Source of the DNA: Granulosicoccus sp.
GTDB lineage: Bacteria > Pseudomonadota > Gammaproteobacteria > Granulosicoccales > Granulosicoccaceae
Assembly: GCA_023300375.1 (NCBI GenBank)
Contig: JALZWO010000055.1
Location: 1-64,000 of the forward strand
Reading direction: 5' to 3'
Length of the DNA stretch: 64,000 bases
The position numbers were made by a program, and so were the translations under genes. Shown here one piece after another: positions 1 through 7,788 of the stretch. The notes beneath the pieces were generated by a model. It made no database searches. It saw only the letters and a program-made list of their open reading frames with translations, and was not told the origin of the DNA. Position 1 is the stretch's first letter. The number at the start of each line of letters is the position of its first letter.

Positions 1-1676
1 CATCGATGAGTGGTATTGAAATAGTTGACCAGCAAGTCTGGCAACAACAACCAGAACTCGAGGCGTTAGAAATAGAAATACCGGTCTTGTATACCGAACG
101 GGCGACGCCCACGTTGCGCACTACAGAGTCTCGCGCCATGATGATAAGAGCTCTGCAATCGGTTTATGATCGCTCTGGCAATCGAGTGGCTATTCTTGAG
201 GCCGGTTTGTTGTTAAACAATAACATTGAGTTCGTCGATCGGATTAGGGAATTGGTGTATGGCCCAGGCAGCCTGACTTCGGGAGGGCGTGGCACGGTAA
301 CGGTCTTTTTTGAAGACGTGAGGATCACGACCAATGTCATGTTTGACGATGGTTCACGAGCATTAGGCACGCGTGTGTCTTCTGAAGTGCGTAATGCGGT
401 GCTTGAGCGCGGTGAGACTTGGGTTAATCGAGCATTTGTTGTTAACGACTGGTACATCTCTGCCTATGAACCCATCGTGGATGTTGGGGGAGAGCGTGTT
501 GGTATGCTATACACAGGTTACCTAGAGAAACCGTTCCGAGATCAATTTTTCAAAGCAATTGCCGTATTGTCGGCGTTAGTGGTAAGCGGTAGTTTGGCAG
601 CTGCGGGAGCGGCGGTACTTGGAGCGCGCTCAATTTTTTCACCCATTGAAAATATATCAGCAGTGGTGCGTGCCACTGCCCGTGGTGATTACAAGCGCAT
701 TGGTCCGCTGCCTACTGGAAATGAGATTGGAGAGTTGGCCTTTCAATTTGATGCCATGCTCGACAGTCTCGAGCATCAGCGACAGCGCATCGAGCAAGGT
801 GCTCAAGAACTGGAATATAAGGTTCAAGAACGGACAGAGGAGATTGAGCAGCAGAATAATCACCTGCAAGATTCAATCAATTTGCTGCAACAAACGCGTC
901 AACGTCTGGCGAGTGCTGAAAAGCTGGCAGCGCTGGGTGAATTTACCGCGGGGGTGGCGCATGAAATTAACAACCCTACAGCGGTTATTCTTGGCAACAT
1001 GGAGGTGGTCATTGCAGATTTGGGTAGCCGTGCGCCTGAATTTGCCACTGAAACTGATTTGATTTTTGAGCAGGTATATCGTATTCGCGCCATTGTCGAG
1101 TCTTTGCTGCAATACTCGCGATCTGCGCAACAGCAGCACGACATGCAGACTGCGCCACGAGTATCAGAATACCCGCTTGAGCCTGTGAGCCCAAAGGCCT
1201 TGTCAGACGCGGGTGGAATTGAACCGATACGCGCTTTGCAAACCGACCTCGAAGAACTTGTTAATGACGCGTTAACGATGCTGGCGCATGAGTTCAAAGG
1301 CCGGCAGATTACTGTACACATTGATATTCAGTCGGATTTGTCGGCGCTAATAGACAGACAGGAGTGTCAACAGGTGCTTATTAATTTGATCAGCAATGCA
1401 ATCCACGCGATAGAGGAAGGCGGGAACATTACAATAGTTGCCCAAAATCAAGGACGTCGATCTATAACATTGGAGGTGAAGGACACTGGAAGAGGCATAG
1501 AGCCAAAGCATCTTAGTCGCATCTTCGATCCGTTTTTTACAACGGGTAAGGCGCTGGGGACAGGCTTGGGGCTCTCGGTCAGCTACAGCATCGTGCATCG
1601 CAATGGGGGAGATATTGAGGTCTCATCTGAGCTCTTGAAGGGCAGTGTTTTTACAGTCACACTACCCGCAGCCTAA
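1..1676 (+). CDS. Membrane sensor histidine kinase (extracytoplasmic sensor region, TM, HAMP, HisKA, HATPase_c); 5' end probably truncated by window
   Basis: ORF 6..1676; H-box 'GEFTAGVAHEINNPTAVILGNMEV', N-box 'QVLINLISNAIHAIEEGG', G-boxes 'DTGRGI...GTGLGLSVSYSIV'; HAMP-like region after hydrophobic segment. No TM helix or signal peptide at the ORF start, so the true start is likely upstream of the window. Confidence 0.9.
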   Translation, partial: SMSGIEIVDQQVWQQQPELEALEIEIPVLYTERATPTLRTTESRAMMIRALQSVYDRSGNRVAILEAGLLLNNNIEFVDRIRELVYGPGSLTSGGRGTVTVFFEDVRITTNVMFDDGSRALGTRVSSEVRNAVLERGETWVNRAFVVNDWYISAYEPIVDVGGERVGMLYTGYLEKPFRDQFFKAIAVLSALVVSGSLAAAGAAVLGARSIFSPIENISAVVRATARGDYKRIGPLPTGNEIGELAFQFDAMLDSLEHQRQRIEQGAQELEYKVQERTEEIEQQNNHLQDSINLLQQTRQRLASAEKLAALGEFTAGVAHEINNPTAVILGNMEVVIADLGSRAPEFATETDLIFEQVYRIRAIVESLLQYSRSAQQQHDMQTAPRVSEYPLEPVSPKALSDAGGIEPIRALQTDLEELVNDALTMLAHEFKGRQITVHIDIQSDLSALIDRQECQQVLINLISNAIHAIEEGGNITIVAQNQGRRSITLEVKDTGRGIEPKHLSRIFDPFFTTGKALGTGLGLSVSYSIVHRNGGDIEVSSELLKGSVFTVTLPAA

Positions 1677-1722
1677 ATGAACGTGTCTCGAACATTACTG
1701 TCTGTAATACATTGTCAAGTTA

Positions 1723-4008
1723 TTGCTCGAAGGGGCGCTGTATACCCGAGTTCTGAGATATTCTTGTCCGGAGCAACTATGCTTTTACTTTCACGGAAAC
1801 CTTATTAACGTGGCGCGTGCCTACCCGCTCACAGATCTCGTCAAGCTAGTCAGAGCCTATGGGGTTCTGGCGGGCACTTCTGATATGGAAAGAGTCATAG
1901 CTGGCACCTTGAGCAGGCAATGGATTGCTAAGGAAGTCGAGCACCTTGTTACATTGTCCAGTTTGCCACGCCCACTGTTCAAGACACTACGAGGCAGAGA
2001 CCTGTTGGCTGCGGAGCTTTTCCCAGATCAGGATATCGACCCAGAAACCATTGACCCAGACGCCTTGGATATCGATTCGGTCGGTCGTCGTAAACTTATT
2101 AACACTAACCGATTGCCAAAGCTGGAGCCCACTATTCATGCGTCGGTTCTAACAGCCAACATATTGCTCGGGGTGCGCTTGTACGGCTGCCACGGTAAAG
2201 GCATGCAAAGTATGTCGCACGATATGATCGTCGCGGCGATGCTTCAACAGGCCTATGGCAAAGCGCACCGATACAGTTCGTTCTCCACACACGATAAAGA
2301 GCTAGTAGACGATACCTACTTGCTCACTTGGTTTGGCGATAATGTCGCAAGGCTTGTGGTGGAGCTGTCTGATTACCTCAAAGTGTTTGAGAAGGCTGTA
2401 CTTTACGATGAGCCTGTGCCGGCCGCTCCTAGTGCGCAGATCGCATCAGCTGTGGCTGCTATCCATGCGGGCCACTTGCGTTTAACTGCTCGCGCTGCAG
2501 GTGACCAAGTTATTAGTTTTCTGGATAGTGAACAACGTCAGGAACTTGAGGCCTTGGGTGTGAACTGCTCAGACGATTTTCCTGAGTTGCCTTTCCTAGA
2601 AACCGATTACAAGCTCACTCTTGCGGCCTTTTCATTAAAAGGGGTCGATCACTACGCACTGTGTGAGCCTTTGCGCAACACCTTACTCATGTCAGTCCGT
2701 GATGTGCTTGATGATCATGGCAAGCGGGAACGCCTATCTGGCAGACGTGGAAAAGCGGTACACGAGGTCCACATCAATCTGCCAGTAATGGAATATTTTG
2801 TTGTTGCAGAGGCACCTAACTCTATAGAGGCTGTTCACGTGGCCAGCTTAGAGATGATGCGTTCTCTAGAGAAGGGCAGGCGCAAATCATTGAGCACCAT
2901 GGTGTCGCATGCGTTTCATATAGCGACTATTGCCGAGTGTGTACTAGGCAGAGCCTTGGAGCCGTTGATCGTCACGTTAGCCATGCTGCACGATGTAGTG
3001 GAAGACGGATCTTCGCGAGTCACAGGCTATGGACATTCTTTGCGCAAAATACAATTTAGGTTCGGTGGTCCTATTGCTGCCATGGTGTCTGAGCTTACAG
3101 ACTCGTCAGTGCAGTCTGCTGGCGTTAGTAAAGCCAATCTGACCTTCAAATTGCCGCATCTGTTATTGCCACAAGCACAATACAATGTTGGCAGATTTAC
3201 CGATATGACGGTGGAGGCTACCGAGGCTGAGCAGCCCTATACCTTGGCTGGCATTGTCATCAAGCTACTCGATACAGTCGTCTCGCTAAAAGAAGGTATT
3301 CGAGACCCAGAATTAATGAACGGGCATTGGCGTCACAGTGGCGCTCGAATTTACTGGGCTGAACGCGATCGCGGTAGCATTGTGCAGCCACTGCTTGAGC
3401 GCCTAGTTATCGAGATTAAAGAAAGTGTTGCTGATCCCAAATATGCCAGACGTCCTCATCATGTCAATACTGTTCGATTAAAAGCAGGTGCTGCAATTAT
3501 TGAAACCGTCATGACCTATCAGGATATGTATGCGGTGCAGAATCTTGCCATTCTGGCTTATGAATACCGGCTTGATACAGTCGAGCGCGATACACTAATC
3601 GGATTGTTTTTCGACAGAAATGTTGATAACGAGCAGTTTGCAGAGAGGGTGCTGAACGGTATTCTTGATGATCAAAAGCTTAGGCAATCGGTTGAAGAAG
3701 GACGATTACCCTGCATTGGGTATTCCACCTTGTTCTCCAAAGATGCGTTGCTGGATGCCGCTCGTGGTGAGCAAACTTTTATTGCTTACCGGCACAGTGC
3801 TTTGCGGCGTCAGGAAATGCGACGAGAGATGCTTGTAGATACGTCAGAGAAAATCAACTCTATGGCTATGCGTATGGAGCAAGTGCTTCGTGTATTTGAC
3901 CAAACTGTGGAGCTAGGTGCCGACGTGGGCGATGCGAATGATCAAGATAAACTTGCTGTTCCGTCACTGGAGGAGTTGTACAGCGATCTGGAGGTTGTGG
4001 GAAATTAA
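1723..4008 (+). CDS. Large protein with RelA/SpoT-type HD hydrolase-like domain and possibly a second, degenerate HD-like domain; no synthetase domain seen
   Basis: 761 aa ORF; 'SHAFHIATIAECVLG...VTLAMLHDVVEDGSS...IQFRFGGPIAAMVSELTDSS...VIKLLDTVVSLKEG' matches the SpoT/MESH1 HD pattern (H...HDxxED...D); earlier 'SHDMIVAAMLQQAYGKA...VDDTYLLTWFGDNVARLVVELSDYLK' resembles a degenerate copy. Start codon (TTG 1723) uncertain. Confidence 0.7.
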   Translation: MLEGALYTRVLRYSCPEQLCFYFHGNLINVARAYPLTDLVKLVRAYGVLAGTSDMERVIAGTLSRQWIAKEVEHLVTLSSLPRPLFKTLRGRDLLAAELFPDQDIDPETIDPDALDIDSVGRRKLINTNRLPKLEPTIHASVLTANILLGVRLYGCHGKGMQSMSHDMIVAAMLQQAYGKAHRYSSFSTHDKELVDDTYLLTWFGDNVARLVVELSDYLKVFEKAVLYDEPVPAAPSAQIASAVAAIHAGHLRLTARAAGDQVISFLDSEQRQELEALGVNCSDDFPELPFLETDYKLTLAAFSLKGVDHYALCEPLRNTLLMSVRDVLDDHGKRERLSGRRGKAVHEVHINLPVMEYFVVAEAPNSIEAVHVASLEMMRSLEKGRRKSLSTMVSHAFHIATIAECVLGRALEPLIVTLAMLHDVVEDGSSRVTGYGHSLRKIQFRFGGPIAAMVSELTDSSVQSAGVSKANLTFKLPHLLLPQAQYNVGRFTDMTVEATEAEQPYTLAGIVIKLLDTVVSLKEGIRDPELMNGHWRHSGARIYWAERDRGSIVQPLLERLVIEIKESVADPKYARRPHHVNTVRLKAGAAIIETVMTYQDMYAVQNLAILAYEYRLDTVERDTLIGLFFDRNVDNEQFAERVLNGILDDQKLRQSVEEGRLPCIGYSTLFSKDALLDAARGEQTFIAYRHSALRRQEMRREMLVDTSEKINSMAMRMEQVLRVFDQTVELGADVGDANDQDKLAVPSLEELYSDLEVVGN

Positions 4009-4155
4009 GCGCGTTGCAATGCTGGGCTTTTGATTCTTAGGTTTCTCAAGATCTTACCTCTGGCTGGGAGTTTTTTTCGCCGATCCCTAGGGCAGCAAAC
4101 TATCTAGCCGTGAACTCTAAAGCCGTGAGCTGCGACTCTAAGGGCTTGTGAGCTT

Positions 4156-5133
4156 CTAGGTCGTACCGTCCACTGTAAACAATTCTGCTCCCTTCCGCAG
4201 TGTATAGCCGCCTAATTGTTCCACCATAGTCAACGCTTGCGCATCATGTAATCGTTCTAAAAAATCTTGCATTAAGGTTCGAAAATACGTTTTTCGAGTC
4301 ATGACAAGATCAAGCGAGACTTCGGCTGCTGGAAGAAAATTAAGATTGAAATCACGTGCAGTGCTGAGCTGTCCGCAGCACAGGTCGGCTGAACCTTTGT
4401 TAATAGCAGCAGCCGAGCTGCCTTCACTGTTGCAATGAGTTGAGACTCGAAGGCTTGCCAAGCTTAAGGCATGGGTAGAGCATAGATCCTCTAGTAATCT
4501 TTCGGTGCCAGAATCGTTTTGACGCATTGCCCAGCGCAAATTGCTGTCGCTTATAAGGGTCTTTATTTTTTCCTGTGCGCTTACTTGCTTCTCCAGAACA
4601 GTACTCAGGCCTGCATGATAAATAAGTCCTTGAGCTCGTTGCACAGCACGAACCACAACCCAGTTGCCATGATTTCGGTAGCAGCGTAGCAAGCCAAGGT
4701 GACGTCTGGCGGTATCTTCAGTGGGGCCCCAGTTAATGAAGCAGGCATCAATTCTGCCCGAATCCAGCATGCGCAAGCCATGGCGTGTACCGGCAGGGCT
4801 GTAGCTAATAAGCGCGCGTTGTTGCCACTCTATGGCCGCGTGATTACAGATCTGATGGACCAGTTGATCCTCACTTCCGGCAATCAACAATCTATCGTGC
4901 ATCACTCCACCGTGACTATTTTCCACCAGCCAATCTTCTATAAGTCGGCGGGGAAATATCCACTTACCTGTTACTTTTGTACCGGGAATTTCCCCACAAC
5001 CTGCCAGCTGGTAGATTTTCTTTTCGTTGACGTGAAGTAGTTTTGCAAGCTCTGGAACAGTCAGAAATGCCGGTTCCAGACTGTAGTTGATGTTGCTACC
5101 AGGCAACAGAGTTTTCGATGCGCTAGAGTCCAT
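4156..5133 (-). CDS. Excisionase/MerR-type HTH DNA-binding domain fused to a periplasmic-binding-protein-like ligand domain (one-component regulator)
   Basis: N-term 'LTVPELAKLLHVNEKKIYQLAGCGEIPGTKVTGKWIFPRRLIEDWL' (HTH_17-like), followed by PBP-like C-terminal region; directly downstream of fdhD on the same strand. Confidence 0.75.
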   Translation of the reverse strand: MDSSASKTLLPGSNINYSLEPAFLTVPELAKLLHVNEKKIYQLAGCGEIPGTKVTGKWIFPRRLIEDWLVENSHGGVMHDRLLIAGSEDQLVHQICNHAAIEWQQRALISYSPAGTRHGLRMLDSGRIDACFINWGPTEDTARRHLGLLRCYRNHGNWVVVRAVQRAQGLIYHAGLSTVLEKQVSAQEKIKTLISDSNLRWAMRQNDSGTERLLEDLCSTHALSLASLRVSTHCNSEGSSAAAINKGSADLCCGQLSTARDFNLNFLPAAEVSLDLVMTRKTYFRTLMQDFLERLHDAQALTMVEQLGGYTLRKGAELFTVDGTT

Positions 5134-5142
5134 TGTTGATAG

Positions 5143-6099
5143 TCACACCAGATCGCGCATGCCTTTAGTGGGCGCTGGGCTGCGCCTTTGCGTTGGAATG
5201 TCGTCGAAGGTTAGGTTGTTCACTCCGTTATAGATCAGGAAGTGGCGTCCTTTTGCGCGGGCAATAATGGTCATGCCGATCTCTTTTGCCAGCTCGAGAC
5301 CCATGTGAGTGACGCCGGAGCGAGACAGCAGTGTAGGTATGCCCATGAAAGCTGTCTTCATAACAATTTCGGAGGTGAGTCTGCCCGTTGTATAAAATAT
5401 TTTGTCTTCTCCTTCAATGCCTTGTAGCCACATTTTTCCAGCGATTGCATCAGCGGCATTGTGTCGGCCAACATCTTCGATGTGCATTATTGACTCTGTG
5501 TTGGTGCAAAGCCCGCATCCGTGTACAGCTCCAGATATGCGATACACCCCATTGAGTTGGCTAACATGGCTTATCAATTGGTATATTTCTGATTGTTTTA
5601 ATGCAGGGGTTTTCAAGTTAACTTCGTAAAGTTTGTCCACCGTGCAACTGAATATAGTGCCTTGGCCGCAACCACTGGTCACGATTCGGCGTTTCATTTT
5701 TTCCTGCCAGTCAGCGATGCCCGTTCCAGCGTGCGTCGTGACATCAACCAATTCTCTGTCCCAGTCCACAACAACCGATGCGATCAAAGAAACATCTTCA
5801 ATAAGTTTTTGGTTGTGGATATAGCCCAGCGTCAGTGCCTCAGGTTCGGTGCCCAAGGTCATTAAGGTAACAACCTCCATTCCATCTACCCGGATGGTTA
5901 GTGGTATTTCGCCTGGCAGGTGCGCGTTGACAATGTCACCGAACTCATTAGTAGCCTCGATGGCGTGAGTTGGCGTTAGTGACTCGTCACTCAGGATGGG
6001 GAGGTGAGGGCTTGCAGCGTTAAGGGGCATGAAAAAAACCGAAAGTTGGACGACTGCTAACACTGTAAGCGTCTGACAACACCAAGTCAGCTTAATCAT
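5143..6099 (-). CDS. fdhD: Formate dehydrogenase accessory sulfurtransferase FdhD
   Basis: 'GEIPLTIRVDGMEVVTLMTLGTEPEALTLGYIHNQKLI', 'VTSGCGQGTIFS', 'VHGCGLCTNTESIMHIEDVGRHNAADAIAGKM', 'FYTTGRLTSEIVMKTAFMGIPTLLSRSGVT' are FdhD hallmarks. ORF track starts at a TTG (6138); ATGs at 6099 or 6030 look more plausible. Confidence 0.93.
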   Translation of the reverse strand: MIKLTWCCQTLTVLAVVQLSVFFMPLNAASPHLPILSDESLTPTHAIEATNEFGDIVNAHLPGEIPLTIRVDGMEVVTLMTLGTEPEALTLGYIHNQKLIEDVSLIASVVVDWDRELVDVTTHAGTGIADWQEKMKRRIVTSGCGQGTIFSCTVDKLYEVNLKTPALKQSEIYQLISHVSQLNGVYRISGAVHGCGLCTNTESIMHIEDVGRHNAADAIAGKMWLQGIEGEDKIFYTTGRLTSEIVMKTAFMGIPTLLSRSGVTHMGLELAKEIGMTIIARAKGRHFLIYNGVNNLTFDDIPTQRRSPAPTKGMRDLV

Positions 6100-6133
6100 T
6101 GTTGGATACTGCTTGGTTGATCGTTTTAATTGC

Positions 6134-6154
6134 GACAAATTGTCTCAATTTGAG
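6134..6154. promoter_or_regulatory. Two abutting 11-bp palindromes in fdhD/DUF3305 divergent intergenic region (candidate operator)
   Basis: GACAAATTGTC (6134-6144) and CTCAATTTGAG (6144-6154), both perfect around a central base. Confidence 0.4.
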
Positions 6155-6277
6155 CTTGATTAATCATTTTATTTCGATTTTCTACCGTATGCACTCGTAG
6201 ATCGTTGCCAAACTGGTTTAACAGTTATGAATATCGTGCAATAGTGGTTACTAAGTTTAGAGGCTTGAACCGTGTGA

Positions 6278-6982
6278 ATGTCTAGTGAAAAACCGATAGC
6301 TCAGGACAACGACAAGAGACCTGAAACAAAGACGACGTTGGCAATTGAAAATGCGCCAGTGACTAAAAAGATCGACGACTCGCGCTTAGTGACTTCGATG
6401 CCGAGGAGTCTGTCAATTCCAGCAACCGTCATTCTCGAAAGACGCATGATCAGCCGTTCGTTCTGGTCCATGCCTTCGTGGTACTTGCATGCAGTAGCCA
6501 CTGGCAGTCACTTGGTAGCAGGTGATGCAAGAGCCCATGCTCGAGGAACGCCTACTGGCGAGAGTGAGCAAGGCGCTTTATTTGCTTGGTCAGGTCTTGA
6601 GGTCACCTTGTATAAAGATGCCTGTGAGCGCTATTGGCATGCGCTGATTGGCGATAAACCTTTGGTTTATGTTGTTTGTCGTGATTTGACTGACGAGAGC
6701 GTGGGCGAAGATAGCTGCGATCTCACTATGAGGCCGGTATCAGTGACCGTCGACTACGATGAAGCCTCGGCTGCGGCTGAAACTGATGATCCTGTGTTTA
6801 GCAGACCCATTACAGGTGAGCTCTACAAGTACATGGAAGAGTTTGTTCTCGCTCATTACAAGCCGCAAGAGTTTAAAAAACGCAAGCGGCGCGATTGGTC
6901 AGCTGAAGGTAGTCGTCGTCAAAATAGCACAGCTGATTCGCATGAAAAAGATCATGGGCAGTTGAGTCGAGGCAAAGGGTGA
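6278..6982 (+). CDS. DUF3305-like formate-dehydrogenase-associated protein
   Basis: 'ATVILERRMISRSFWSMPSWYLHAVATG...LFAWSGLEVTLYKDACERYWHALIGDKPLVYVVCRD' as in DUF3305; position ahead of DUF3306 and ferredoxin. Confidence 0.75.
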   Translation: MSSEKPIAQDNDKRPETKTTLAIENAPVTKKIDDSRLVTSMPRSLSIPATVILERRMISRSFWSMPSWYLHAVATGSHLVAGDARAHARGTPTGESEQGALFAWSGLEVTLYKDACERYWHALIGDKPLVYVVCRDLTDESVGEDSCDLTMRPVSVTVDYDEASAAAETDDPVFSRPITGELYKYMEEFVLAHYKPQEFKKRKRRDWSAEGSRRQNSTADSHEKDHGQLSRGKG

Positions 6983-7788
6983 CTGATCAAAAACCCTTTT
7001 TAAATCGTTGGTCACAGCGTAAGCAACAGGCTAAAAACGCTGACTCCAGTGCCAGTGCTGATGTGAGTGCTTTAACGGATAGCCAGTTACATAATTTGAC
7101 TGATGATTCAGTGGGTACAAATGGTATTTTGTTGTCAGGTTCCGCCGAAGGATTAGATGAACTGCACCTCGACGATTCCCCATCTGGCGATACAGAAATA
7201 ACGCAAGGCCCGTCTTCCGAAGATGAGCTGCTGCTTACAGATGATGACATGCCTGCTATCGACTCTCTAGCGGCGGATAGCGATTTGAGTGCATTCTTTA
7301 ACAAGGGTGTGAGTGCTGCACTTAGAAAGTCGGCATTGCGGCATGTATTCCAATTGCCTCAATTTAATGTGCGCGACGGTCTCAACGACTACGACGGCGA
7401 TTACACTGTTTTTGAGCCTCTGGGCGATATCGTAACTTCTGATATGAAGTGGCATACAGCCAGAAAAGAGCGAGCACGGCTTGAAGCCGAAGAATTAAAG
7501 CAGCAAGAATTAAAGCAGCAAGAACTAGAGCAGCAAGAACTAGAGCAGCAAGAACTAGAGCAGCAAGAACTAGAGCAGCAAGAACTAGAGCAGCAAGAAA
7601 CAGAATCGCAAGTGGTTGACACAGACGAGCCAGAGATTCTTGAGGTTGAAGCTACGGAGCAGGCGCTGGATAACAGTGAATCCGATCATCTTACAGCCAA
7701 TGATGCTATCAGTCTCGAGCAAGAAAGCCACGAAGCTCTGGCTATTGAAAGTAAAGATGCAAATATCGACACAGAGATAAACACATGA
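6979..7788 (+). CDS. DUF3306-like formate-dehydrogenase-associated protein with C-terminal EL(K/E)QQ repeats
   Basis: 'FLNRWSQRKQQAK' N-terminal signature; 'RHVFQLPQFNVRDGLNDYDGDYTVFEPLGDIVTSDMKWH'; 4-bp overlap with upstream and downstream genes suggests translational coupling. Confidence 0.75.
   Translation: MTDQKPFLNRWSQRKQQAKNADSSASADVSALTDSQLHNLTDDSVGTNGILLSGSAEGLDELHLDDSPSGDTEITQGPSSEDELLLTDDDMPAIDSLAADSDLSAFFNKGVSAALRKSALRHVFQLPQFNVRDGLNDYDGDYTVFEPLGDIVTSDMKWHTARKERARLEAEELKQQELKQQELEQQELEQQELEQQELEQQELEQQETESQVVDTDEPEILEVEATEQALDNSESDHLTANDAISLEQESHEALAIESKDANIDTEINT
7492..7596 (+). repeat. In-frame 15-bp tandem repeat, 7 units (2x gaattaaagcagcaa, 5x gaactagagcagcaa)
   Basis: Read directly; encodes (ELKQQ)2(ELEQQ)5 inside the DUF3306 gene. 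Confidence 0.97.

Noticed and set aside
873-1321. Several antisense ORFs within the histidine kinase (873..1139, 899..1321, 1009..1194)
   Set aside because: Fully inside a strong sense CDS with recognised domains; no motifs of their own.
7401-7622. Antisense 73-aa ORF rich in CCSSS repeats
   Set aside because: Artefact of translating the DUF3306 ELEQQ repeat on the opposite strand; no independent coding evidence.
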